A stretch of 64,000 nt of DNA from Bacteroidota bacterium (GTDB lineage: Bacteria; Bacteroidota; Bacteroidia; AKYH767-A; OLB10), in NCBI GenBank assembly GCA_016699635.1, contig CP064983.1:1674001-1738000 (forward strand), given 5' to 3'. Below the pieces are notes generated by a model, which was not told the DNA's origin, ran no database searches, and saw nothing but the letters and a program-made list of their open reading frames with translations. The translations under genes and the position numbers were made by a program. Below are positions 36,017 through 44,455 of the stretch, piece by piece. Numbering within the stretch: the first letter of the stretch is position 1; every line of letters begins with the position of its first letter.

Positions 36017-37236
36017 ATGTCAGCGCAACTTAACCGTGTCATAGCACACATGGACCTCGATTGTTTTTTTGTATCCGTATCGCGGCTGCTGCATCCGGAG
36101 CTAAACAATAAGCCGGTAATTGTTGGCGGTGGCGAGCGTGGTGTAGTGGCTGCATGCAGCTACGAAACCAGAAAATTTGGTGCGCACTCTGCCATGCCCA
36201 TTAAGCAGGCAAAACGCCTGTGCCCGGAAGCTATTATTGTTCGTGGCGATTATGATGCTTACAGCAGTCATTCCGATATGGTGCATGAAATTATTTGCGA
36301 AAGTGTGCCGCTGTATGAGCGTAGCAGTATTGATGAATTTTATTTAGACCTAACAGGCATGGATCGTTTTTTTGGATGTTATAAACATGCTACAGAACTC
36401 AGGCAACGCATCATCCGCGAAACAGGGCTGCCTATTTCTTTTGGTATGAGTGCCAACAAAACCGTAAGCAAAATTGCTACCGATGAGGCAAAGCCCAACA
36501 ATCAGATGCAGGTGGACTGTGGCGAAGAGAAAATTTTTTTAGCTCCGCTGTCGGTACGAAAAATTCCTATGGTAGGCGAAAAGACCTACACACTGCTGCG
36601 CAGCATGGGTGTAGAGAAAGTAAAAACCGTTCAGGAAATGCCTGTAGAACTGATGGAGCGTGTGCTTGGCGAAAACGGAACTACCATCTGGAAAAAAGCC
36701 AACGGCATTGACACCACAGCCGTTGAGCCATACCATGAGCAGAAGAGCATGAGCACGAAGAAACTTTTGAGCAGGACACTATTGACGTGCAACGCCTGCA
36801 GCACATCCTCATTGCTATGACAGAAAAACTATGCTTCCGCCTGCGCAGCGAACACAAGGTAACGTCATGTATAAGCGTAAAAATCCGTTACAGCAACTTC
36901 GACACACATACCATGCAGTGCCGCATAGCCTACACAAGTTGCGACCACATTATTATTAAGCAAGTAAAAGAACTGTTTGCTAAGCTGTTTAACCGCAGAA
37001 TGCTCATCAGGCTTATTGGTATTAAGTTCAGCCATCTGGTAGGTGGCGGACATCAGATTAATTTGTTTGAAGACAGCGAAGAAATCATCAACCTCTATCA
37101 GGCAATGGACCGTATGCGCCTGCGCTTTGGCGAAGATAAAATTCACCGTGCTGCTGCCATGAGCTTTTCATTGCGCGGATTCAATCCGTTTAATGGATTG
37201 AGTAATTCACCTAAAGAGATAAAGGGCGGTAAATAA
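36017..37236 (+). CDS. dinB: DNA polymerase IV-like Y-family polymerase (one frameshift)
   Basis: Translesion Y-family polymerase, about 406 residues after correction. The palm begins with IAHMDLDCFFVSV (first metal aspartates), and the second catalytic pair is SSIDEFYLDLTGM, so catalysis should be intact, unlike ImuB. Also visible are AACSYETRKFGAHSAMPIKQA, and the finger/thumb sequence with the helix-hairpin-helix PMVGEKTYTLLRSMGV. The little-finger part follows a frame break near 36757: one lost G restores STEETFEQDTIDVQRLQ. Its C-terminus (RGFNPFNGLSN) is atypical. A short dnaE lies 3.7 kb downstream on the same strand, and the two are likely functional partners. Confidence 0.9.
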
Positions 37237-37392
37237 GCTAAAAAAATAGTTGTAGAACGATAATACCTTGAAAAGGCAAAATTCCATATTTACTTTTACG
37301 GTCTTAATTTTAATTATATATATTCATAATTAAACTTAGGTACCTACTATGGAGTTTGATAAAAACATTTCTGATTAAACAACACAAAACAA

Positions 37393-38370
37393 TCAACCTT
37401 TCAAAGATATCTTACTGTATTTGTTCCTATATTCCAGCGGAGTGATGCCTGTATGTTTTTTAAATAAATCTCTGAATGCTTTTGTGTCAGTATAACCCAC
37501 ATCAAACATTACTTCAGTAATATTTTTTCTGCTGCTTTCAAACTTGCGTTTTGCAGTTTCAATTTTTACTCGTTGAATATATTCCAATACCGAATGATTG
37601 GTTGACTTCAGAAATCTTCGCTCAAAAGTTCTTCGGCTCATCTTTGTATAGTCTGCAAGTTGGTCTATAGTTAGTTTTGCATCAGTGTGTTTTTCTATAT
37701 ACTGTTGTGCTTTTAAAATTTCTGTGTCATGATGATTTTTCTGACCATTGAATATGGCAAAGGAAGCCTGACTGTTTCGATCCAAATCAATAGCAAAGTA
37801 TTTTGAAGCAAGAATAGCAGTGTGTCGGTCTGAATATTTTTCCAACAAATAAAACAGCAGATTCCACAGCGAGTTTGCACCACCGCTGCTGTAAATGCCA
37901 CGCTCTTCGGTAATGATTGCGCCATCAACTACCTCTGTATTTGCAAACTGTTCTTTAAACTCATTAAAATAAGCCCAATGTGTTGACACTTTTTTGCCGT
38001 CAACCAAACCTGATGCTGTTAGTAGAAAAGCACCAATACATAAACTTGCAACTTCCGTACCCTGACGATGCATTTTTTGTAGCCATGGAATGGCAGCTGC
38101 ATTTTTCTTTAAGGAATGTTTTACATCACCATAAAGCGCGGGTATAATTATTAAGTCAGAATCGTTAACACTATTTATATGCCTATCAATACGAATGCTG
38201 TATTCGCCATCATTGGCTTTGATGCTTTTTTGTAAGCCCACATATTCAACTTTAAACTTAGGTTTTTTACCTGAGGCTATAAGAATATCATTGGCAGTTT
38301 TAAATAATCTGTATGCCGGTGTTATGGCTTCTATAGCTGCATGATACGGTACATAAACAGAAATTAACAT
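37393..38370 (-). CDS. GlxA-type transcriptional regulator (DJ-1/PfpI domain plus AraC HTH)
   Basis: A 325-residue activator. The N-terminal DJ-1/PfpI-like domain (residues 1-185) carries the nucleophile-elbow-like segment VASLCIGAFLLTASGLVDGKKVSTHW, with the usual catalytic cysteine position occupied by C in SLCIGA. The C-terminal AraC module has two helix-turn-helix units, TIDQLADYTKMSRRTFERRF and ITEVMFDVGYTDTKAFRDLFKKHTG. It is divergent from the SRPBCC/VOC cluster that starts 142 bases away, so it probably controls that cluster. Ligand unknown. Confidence 0.9.
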   Translation of the reverse strand: MLISVYVPYHAAIEAITPAYRLFKTANDILIASGKKPKFKVEYVGLQKSIKANDGEYSIRIDRHINSVNDSDLIIIPALYGDVKHSLKKNAAAIPWLQKMHRQGTEVASLCIGAFLLTASGLVDGKKVSTHWAYFNEFKEQFANTEVVDGAIITEERGIYSSGGANSLWNLLFYLLEKYSDRHTAILASKYFAIDLDRNSQASFAIFNGQKNHHDTEILKAQQYIEKHTDAKLTIDQLADYTKMSRRTFERRFLKSTNHSVLEYIQRVKIETAKRKFESSRKNITEVMFDVGYTDTKAFRDLFKKHTGITPLEYRNKYSKISLKG

Positions 38371-38511
38371 TCCGGTAATTTTTATTTGGTAAAGTTAAAG
38401 TATTTTGTCATTATCACACCTTAAAACTGTCGTTTCTGCCACCTATTGTTGCTTTCTTTAATACTCATCTTTGTAGTACTAAATCAATTATTCACTATTA
38501 AGCAAAAAATT

Positions 38512-38961
38512 ATGCAAACAAATAATGTAAATCTACACAGGGTATTTGCTTCGCCTACAGAGAAAGTGTTTAAAGCATTTTCTGATGCCGATGCTTATAC
38601 TGCATGGCTACCTCCTTATGGATTTGTGGCCAAAACACATCAATATGATTTTAAAGTTGGTGGCAGTTATAAAATATCGTTTATTAATTTTACAACAGGC
38701 TTTAGTCACTCTTTCGGTGGTGAGTTTGTAGAGATAAAGCTTAATGACCTGATAAAAATAACGGATCGCTTTGATGACCCTAATCTTCCCGGAGAAATGA
38801 TAACTACTGTCCATTTTAAAAAAGAGAGCTGTGGTACAGAAATTAATATTTCGCAAACAGGAATTCCTGTTGCCATTCCTTCAGAGATGTGTTATTTGGG
38901 TTGGCAAGATTCATTAGATAAATTAAAAAGATTGGTCGAACCCAATATACCGGATGCTTAG
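38512..38961 (+). CDS. SRPBCC (AHSA1-like) protein
   Basis: About 149 residues from the ATG at 38512 (MQTNNVNLHRVFASPTEKVFKAF). The helix-grip fold of the START/SRPBCC superfamily is recognisable: VFKAFSDADAYTAWLPP, then FKVGGSYKISFINFTTG, FVEIKLNDLIKITDRFDDPNLPGEMITTVHF and the C-terminal helix YLGWQDSLDKLKRLVE. Members bind small hydrophobic ligands or act as Hsp90 activators. It begins a same-strand run of five small ligand-binding-type genes divergent from a GlxA-type regulator; ligand unknown. Confidence 0.85.
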   Translation: MQTNNVNLHRVFASPTEKVFKAFSDADAYTAWLPPYGFVAKTHQYDFKVGGSYKISFINFTTGFSHSFGGEFVEIKLNDLIKITDRFDDPNLPGEMITTVHFKKESCGTEINISQTGIPVAIPSEMCYLGWQDSLDKLKRLVEPNIPDA

Positions 38962-39027
38962 TTTATTCGCTATTAAATTTAAACAAACATAAATCAATAT
39001 AATAACAATTTTCAAAACACTATCATT

Positions 39028-39430
39028 ATGTCAAAACAAGTTTTTATTAATCTTCCCGTAAAGGATTTAAAGAGGTCAATGTCTTTTTATGAAGCTATAG
39101 GCTTCACCAACAATCCTCAGTTTACAGATCATACTGCTGCCTGTATGGTTTGGAGTGACACAATTTTGTCATGCTTCTAACTCATGATAAGTTTAAGCAG
39201 TTTACATCCAAACTAATTATTGATGCAAAACAGTCAGTAGGCGTTTCTAATGCACTTTTTTTTGAAAGTATTGATGCTATGAAGTCGTTTGCAGAAAATG
39301 CAGTAAAGTAGGAGGCAGAGAATATGCAGCTGCCAGCGACTATGGTTTTATGCAACAACATTTTATTGAAGATTTAGATGGACACAATTGGGAGCCATTC
39401 TATATGGATATGAGTAAATTTCCCGGATAA
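39028..39430 (+). CDS. VOC family protein, glyoxalase-like (two frameshifts)
   Basis: Vicinal-oxygen-chelate fold protein of about 134 residues once corrected. It begins MSKQVFINLPVKDLKRSMSF and continues YEAIGFTNNPQFTDHTAACMVWSD. A T run at 39164-39167 is one base short: with an added T the reading continues FVMLLTHDKFKQFTSK. An A run at 39305-39307 is also short, restoring KVGGREYAAASDYGFMQQ. The end (FIEDLDGHNWEPFYMD) is the family's last metal-binding strand, with E before PFYMD. The sequence resembles PA4872-like or lactoylglutathione-lyase-related proteins. Function unknown. Confidence 0.82.
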
Positions 39431-39450
39431 ATAACAAACAAATTAAAATT

Positions 39451-39921
39451 ATGGCAAAGAAAAAAATAGCTCCATGCTTATGGATTGAAAAAGATGCTAA
39501 AAAGGCAGCTAAATATTATCTCTCAATTTTTAAAGAAGGCAAAATGCTTTCGTATAAAGCATATAAAAACTCAGGCACACCCAGTGGCGATTTTGATATT
39601 GCATACATCAACTTTCTGGGAATGGATGTGCAGATTCTTGCTGCAGGACCATTATTCAAATTTAATGAAGCAGTATCTTTTGTTATCATCTGTAAAGACC
39701 AAAAAGAAATTGACTATTATTGGAAGGCATTGACAAAGAATGGTGGCAGCGAAGGTCCGTGCGGATGGTGTAAAGATAAGTATGGTCTGTCATGGCAAGT
39801 TGCTCCCGAGCTATATTTTAAATTAGAACATCATAAAAATAAAGCAAAGCAGGAATATGCTTTCAAAGCATTGATGAAAATGAAAAAAATTATCATTGCC
39901 GACTTAGTAGAAAAAAAGTAA
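39451..39921 (+). CDS. VOC family protein, PhnB-like
   Basis: A 156-residue protein of the PhnB-like group of the vicinal-oxygen-chelate superfamily (often mislabelled 3-demethylubiquinone methyltransferase). Marks: IAPCLWIEKDAKKAAKYYLSIF, FLGMDVQILAAGP, FNEAVSFVIIC and the end segment GGSEGPCGWCKDKYGLSWQVAP. The last lysine-rich helix is variable. It is 20 bases downstream of the damaged VOC gene and in the same orientation. Enzymatic role unknown. Confidence 0.88.
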   Translation: MAKKKIAPCLWIEKDAKKAAKYYLSIFKEGKMLSYKAYKNSGTPSGDFDIAYINFLGMDVQILAAGPLFKFNEAVSFVIICKDQKEIDYYWKALTKNGGSEGPCGWCKDKYGLSWQVAPELYFKLEHHKNKAKQEYAFKALMKMKKIIIADLVEKK

Positions 39922-39951
39922 TTGTTGGCAAAACGATAAAAAACAAAGAAG

Positions 39952-40359
39952 ATGAATAAAATTACTGTGAGTGCTATTATAAATGCACCAATAAAAAAAG
40001 TGTGGGACTGTTATACAAACCCCAATCATATTGTTAACTGGAATTTTGCTGACCCTAGCTGGCATTGCCCTTCTGCTACTAACGATATGCGTATTGGCGG
40101 AACCTACAAAGCAAGAATGGAAGCAAAGGATGGCAGCTTTGGTTTCGACTTTGAAGCCGTTTATACTCAGATTGAATCCGAGAAATATTTTTCTTATGAG
40201 TTTGGAGGAAGAGTTGCTTCAGTTGATTTCAAGAATAACGATAGCCAAACAGAAGTTGTTGTTGTGTTTGATGCCGAAAGTGAAAACCTTGTTGAGATGC
40301 AAAGAGCAGGATGGCAGGCTATTCTGAATAATTTTAAAAATTACACCGAGCATAATTAG
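39952..40359 (+). CDS. SRPBCC (AHSA1-like) protein
   Basis: A 135-residue protein of the SRPBCC/AHSA1 superfamily: ITVSAIINAPIKKVWDCYTNPNHIVNWNFA is the first strand and helix, with DMRIGGTYKARMEAKDG, YFSYEFGGRVASVDF and a final helix AGWQAILNNFKNYTEHN. It is a paralogue in general form of the gene at 38512. It precedes the next VOC gene by only three bases, so the two are co-transcribed and perhaps co-translated. Ligand unknown. Confidence 0.88.
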   Translation: MNKITVSAIINAPIKKVWDCYTNPNHIVNWNFADPSWHCPSATNDMRIGGTYKARMEAKDGSFGFDFEAVYTQIESEKYFSYEFGGRVASVDFKNNDSQTEVVVVFDAESENLVEMQRAGWQAILNNFKNYTEHN

Positions 40360-40362
40360 TAT

Positions 40363-40761
40363 ATGCAATTATGTGCGTATCTCCATTTTAATGGTGATTG
40401 CAGAAAAGCAATGACATTTTATAAAAAGTGCTTAGGTGGAAGACTGAGGTTTCAAATGGTTAGCGAATTGCCGCAGTCAGAATCACTTCCTACTTATATA
40501 AAAAGGAACATTCTGACTGCTTTATTACAGACTGAATATTTTCAGTTAGCCGGAACAGACCTGGGTAATGAAGCAGTTTATTCGCCTGACAAGAGCTTTT
40601 CGTTACTCTTAGAATGCAGGAGCAAACCGGAGTTGAAGCGATTGTATAAGCAACTTTCTGCAGGTGGAGTGAAGACACAATTGCTTCAGAAGAATTTTTA
40701 TGGTGTAATAATTGGCTCTTTTAAAGATAAATTTGGCATTAACTGGGTCCTTCAGTATTAA
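40363..40761 (+). CDS. VOC family protein, PhnB-like
   Basis: A 132-residue PhnB-like protein. It opens MQLCAYLHFNGDCRKAMTFYKKCLGG, then FQMVSELPQSESLP, the strand FQLAGTDLGNE, FSLLLECRSKPELKRLY and the end motif FGVII-like GSFKDKFGINWVLQY, characteristic of the group. It is the last of the five-gene cluster, 145 bases before dnaE. Catalytic activity is unproven for this group. Confidence 0.88.
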   Translation: MQLCAYLHFNGDCRKAMTFYKKCLGGRLRFQMVSELPQSESLPTYIKRNILTALLQTEYFQLAGTDLGNEAVYSPDKSFSLLLECRSKPELKRLYKQLSAGGVKTQLLQKNFYGVIIGSFKDKFGINWVLQY

Positions 40762-40905
40762 TTGCACTATTTTTTAAATTTATTTTCTTTCAGAAGTTTT
40801 GTTACAGTTTTTCTTAATGTTTATATTACAACCGACCGAATGATTGTAGTATAAACATATTAAATGTGTAGAGTGACAGCTATTTGGTTGTTTTAACATA
40901 TTGCC

Positions 40906-43884
40906 ATGCACCTCTGTTGCCACTCATACTTCTCTCTAAAATACGGTGTCCTTAGTCCGGACGATTTATTGTGCATTGCCGCACAAAAAAATATTCAGTC
41001 GCTGGCACTCACAGATATCAACAACACATCAGGCATACTTGATTTTTTTCGTTTAGCACAGCGATACAATGTTCGCCCTGTGGCAGGCATTGATTTCAGA
41101 AATGGTGTAGAACAAAAATTTATTGGTATTGCAAAAAGCAACGAAGGCTTTCATGAGCTCAATAAATTTCTATCGGAGCATTTAATTTCCGGAGAAAAAT
41201 TTTCAGACATTGCTCCTGCATTCCAACAGGCATGGATAGTTTATCCAATGTTGTCGGCACCACAACAGTTGCACGAAAACGAATTTGTAGGCATCAAACC
41301 CAATGAGCTCTTTCAGTTAAACTTTTCGGAGTGGAAAAGCAAGTTACATAAATTGGTTGCTCTTGCACCGGCAACTTTTCGCAACAAAACAGATTTTAAT
41401 TCACACCGTCTGCTGCGTGCCATCAGCTACAATACGCTACTCAGCAAGCTGCCCGTTTCCGGACAGGCATCGGCAGATGAAATCATGTATTCACCGGAGG
41501 AGTTGAAGTGCATTTACAGAGAATATCCACAACTGATTTACAACACAGAGAAATTATTGGAACCCTGTTGTATAGATTTTGAATTCGGAAAAAACAAAAA
41601 CAAAAAATATTTTTTGGGTAGTGCCAAACGCGATCATCACAAACTGATGAGTCTTTGTTATGAAGGTTTAAGTTATCGTTACCCGAATACTGACGACACC
41701 ATCATTGACCGTTTTGAAAAAGAAATTCAGATGATAGGTGAGTTGGGTTTCTCATCCTATTTTCTCATCAATCACGATATTGTTCGCTATGCACGAAGCA
41801 AGAATTATTTTTATGTAGGCCGTGGCAGCGGTGCCAACAGCATGGTAGCCTATCTGCTGCGCAGTACCGATGTTGACCCTATAGACCTCGACTTGTATTT
41901 TGAACGATTTATCAATCCGCAGCGCACCAGCCCTCCCGATTTTGATATTGATTTCAGTTGGAACGAGCGCGATGATGTGATTGACTACATCTTTAACCGC
42001 AGCACCTTTGGTAAAGAACATGTGGCACTGCTGGCAACGTATAGCACATTTCAAAGAGATGCTGCCATTCGCGAGTTGGGAAAAGTTTTTGGATTGCCCA
42101 AGGCAGAGATAGATTCTTTTTTTGAAAATGGAAATACCAAACGCGACCACATCAGTAATTTGGTGTTGCAATATGCACAACGTATCATTGATGTGCCTTC
42201 GCACCTGAGCATTCATGCAGGAGGCATTCTCATTTCCGAAAAACCCATGACGTATTATACGGCTCTCGATAATCCGCCTAAAGGTTTTCCGCTTACGCAG
42301 TTCAGTATGCTCGAAGCAGAAGATGTAGGTCTTTATAAGTTTGATATTTTGTCGCAGCGCGGACTGGGAAAAATTAAAGATGCTGTTGCTGTCATTGAAA
42401 AAAACCGACAGGTAAAAGTTGATATTCATGACATAAAAAAGTTTAAAGAAGATGAGGGCGTCAGGCAAAAACTGCAGCAGGCAAATCTTATGGGATGCTT
42501 TTATGTAGAAAGTCCTGCCATGCGCATGTTACTGAAAAAACTACGTGCAAAAACCTATCTCGATTTGGTGGCAGCAAGTTCAATCATCCGTCCGGGGGTG
42601 GCACAAAGCGGCATGATGCGCGAATATATTTTGCGCTTTCATGAGGAGAGCCGCAGAACCTACATTCATCCGATGATGGAGGAGTTGATGCGCGAAACTT
42701 TTGGGGTGATGGTATATCAGGAAGATGTGATTAAGGTAGCACATTATTTTGCCGGACTTACACTCACAGAAGCCGACATGCTGCGCAGAGGCATGAGTGG
42801 AAAATATCGGGGACGTGCAGAGTTTGAAAAAGTGAAAGATGCTTTTTTCAATGGTTGCCGCAAGAAAGGACATGCCGATAAGATAGCAGAAGAAGTGTGG
42901 CGGCAGATTGAATCGTTTGCAGGCTATGCTTTCAGCAAAGGCCATTCGGCATCGTATGCCGTTGAGAGCTATCAGTGCATGTTTTTAAAGACCTATTTTC
43001 CACTTGAATATATGGTGGCATGTGTAAACAACGGTGGTGGGTTTTACGCAGCTGAATTTTATGTACATGAAGCGCGTATGTGTGGAGGCACCATACATGC
43101 ACCTGACGTTAATAAGAGTTTTTATGAAACATCGCTCTATGGGAAAAATATTTATGCAGGCTTTCATTTAGTGCATGAACTTGAAATGTTGACGGTAACA
43201 AATATTTTAAAAGCCAGAGCAGCAGAAGGGCAGTTTATTTCGCTTGCAGATTTTATGCAGCGCGTTGAAATTTCTCTCGAACAATTGCGGCTGCTCATTC
43301 GTGTTAATGCTTTGCGTTTTACAGGAAGAACCAAGCAACAACTGCTGTGGGATATTCATGAAATAATGGGGCATGATAAAAAAACAAATACAGAAAAACA
43401 GTTGTTTGAAGCCGAACACAAACATTTTGTCCTTCCGGAATTGCATTACAGCAAAATTGATGATGTGTGGGACGAAATAGAATTGTTGGGATTTCCGCTG
43501 TGCTCACCATTTGATTTGATAAAACAAAAAACGAATGTAACGGAAGGAATAGTGATTCATACTGCTGCAGAACTGTCGGCATACTGCGGAAAAATAATTT
43601 CCATTGCCGGTTATTTTGTTACCCGCAAGCCAACACGAACCAAGCATGGGCAGCCTATGGCATTCGGTACTTTTCTCGACAGCAAAGGACAATGGATAGA
43701 CACTACACATTTTCCCGATGTGGTAAAACAATATCCTTTTCGCGGACGCGGATGCTACCGCATTACCGGAAAGGTAGTGCAGGAATTTGGTTTTTACAGC
43801 ATTGATGTCATCAGCCTTTATCTGCTTGAATATAAAACCAGATATGCTGTGGTGGAGGAGGATAAAGTTCATGTAAATGAATAG
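40906..43884 (+). CDS. dnaE: DNA polymerase III alpha subunit, short DnaE type
   Basis: C-family polymerase of 992 residues, shorter than the replicative enzyme and closer to the DnaE2/ImuC error-prone class. The N-terminal PHP domain starts MHLCCHSYFSLKYG with ALTDINNTSG. The palm has the catalytic PDFDIDFSW near residue 344 after RGSGANSMVAYLL. Fingers and helix-hairpin-helix parts follow (SKGHSASYAVESYQCMFLKTYFP), then a C-terminal OB-fold (GKIISIAGYFVTRKPTRTKHGQ). The shortened PHP is compatible with loss of proofreading. With DinB upstream it is a probable damage-tolerance polymerase. The last codons lie in a 42-base direct repeat. Confidence 0.92.
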   Translation: MHLCCHSYFSLKYGVLSPDDLLCIAAQKNIQSLALTDINNTSGILDFFRLAQRYNVRPVAGIDFRNGVEQKFIGIAKSNEGFHELNKFLSEHLISGEKFSDIAPAFQQAWIVYPMLSAPQQLHENEFVGIKPNELFQLNFSEWKSKLHKLVALAPATFRNKTDFNSHRLLRAISYNTLLSKLPVSGQASADEIMYSPEELKCIYREYPQLIYNTEKLLEPCCIDFEFGKNKNKKYFLGSAKRDHHKLMSLCYEGLSYRYPNTDDTIIDRFEKEIQMIGELGFSSYFLINHDIVRYARSKNYFYVGRGSGANSMVAYLLRSTDVDPIDLDLYFERFINPQRTSPPDFDIDFSWNERDDVIDYIFNRSTFGKEHVALLATYSTFQRDAAIRELGKVFGLPKAEIDSFFENGNTKRDHISNLVLQYAQRIIDVPSHLSIHAGGILISEKPMTYYTALDNPPKGFPLTQFSMLEAEDVGLYKFDILSQRGLGKIKDAVAVIEKNRQVKVDIHDIKKFKEDEGVRQKLQQANLMGCFYVESPAMRMLLKKLRAKTYLDLVAASSIIRPGVAQSGMMREYILRFHEESRRTYIHPMMEELMRETFGVMVYQEDVIKVAHYFAGLTLTEADMLRRGMSGKYRGRAEFEKVKDAFFNGCRKKGHADKIAEEVWRQIESFAGYAFSKGHSASYAVESYQCMFLKTYFPLEYMVACVNNGGGFYAAEFYVHEARMCGGTIHAPDVNKSFYETSLYGKNIYAGFHLVHELEMLTVTNILKARAAEGQFISLADFMQRVEISLEQLRLLIRVNALRFTGRTKQQLLWDIHEIMGHDKKTNTEKQLFEAEHKHFVLPELHYSKIDDVWDEIELLGFPLCSPFDLIKQKTNVTEGIVIHTAAELSAYCGKIISIAGYFVTRKPTRTKHGQPMAFGTFLDSKGQWIDTTHFPDVVKQYPFRGRGCYRITGKVVQEFGFYSIDVISLYLLEYKTRYAVVEEDKVHVNE

Positions 43885-43901
43885 GAGTAAACAATAAAAA
43901 A
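43860..43901 (+). repeat. 42-base direct repeat, first copy (end of dnaE)
   Basis: This copy covers the last eight codons of dnaE and the bases after the stop. It is identical, up to A-run length, to 44204-44245. The copies are 344 bases apart and enclose a palindrome-rich noncoding insert. Confidence 0.9.
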
Positions 43902-43912
43902 AGTAAAACTTC

Positions 43913-44035
43913 CCTAAGTAGGCGCAAGCGTCTTTCGCTCGTGCTTTTATCCTTGTGGCCTCTATCCGTCCGATAGCTATCGGACTTCATAGTTCAACCA
44001 GCTTTAAATCGGTAAATTGATTATCACTACTATAC
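43913..44035 (+). repeat. Dispersed element, partial copy (left half)
   Basis: About 125 bases closely similar to 53674-53798. It begins CCTAAGTAGGCGCAAGCGTC, then contains an imperfect hairpin (GCGCAAGCG/CGCTCGTGC) and the perfect 18-base palindrome GTCCGATAGCTATCGGAC at 43968-43985, then a conserved tail TTCATAGTTCA. It lacks the right-hand inverted end seen in the other copy. The whole stretch 43885-44455 has no gene; it also holds hairpins built on CGAAGTTGCACTTCG (near 44046-44060) and its reverse complement (near 44178-44192). Confidence 0.8.
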
Positions 44036-44203
44036 TCCATACCCGCGAAGTTGCACTTCGTGGGTTTTTGTGCAAAGAAGTTTTACTTCTGAAACCATAC
44101 CGTTTCCTTTATTTTTTATTGTGTAAATATAATTTAATGTTCACTTTGTAAAGCACAGCATTATGACACACTACTCACGAAGTGCAACTTCGCAGGTACG
44201 GGG

Positions 44204-44245
44204 GGATAAAGTTCATGTAAATGAATAGGAGTAAACAATAAAAAA
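44204..44245 (+). repeat. 42-base direct repeat, second copy
   Basis: Repeat of the dnaE 3' end (see 43860). This copy is noncoding. It marks the right edge of a 344-base insert or duplication between dnaE and secDF. Confidence 0.9.
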
Positions 44246-44412
44246 GTAAAAAGAAAAGTATTACAATGCATTTAAAATGCTCTACATGTGCTAATATTCT
44301 GAAACAGAGCACTTAATTAATTAACTATTTTGTGGTCAGACCTAGACAAAGAAATAGGTAGTGTATTGAAAAACAACACTGTAGGTTAGTGCTTAGGTTT
44401 GTTAAAAACCTT

Positions 44413-44420
44413 TATATTTG
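44413..44420 (+). promoter_or_regulatory. Candidate -7 element for secDF
   Basis: TATATTTG matches TAnnTTTG, 35 bases before the secDF start at 44456. A TTTG at 44398-44401 is nearer than usual for a -33 element. Confidence 0.45.
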
Positions 44421-44455
44421 CCGCTCTTAAAAAAATACCGAAAAATAAATTATTC

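Noticed and set aside
41752..42468. A 238-residue open frame on the minus strand within dnaE
   Set aside because: It is antisense to a well-conserved polymerase domain and has no recognisable protein features.
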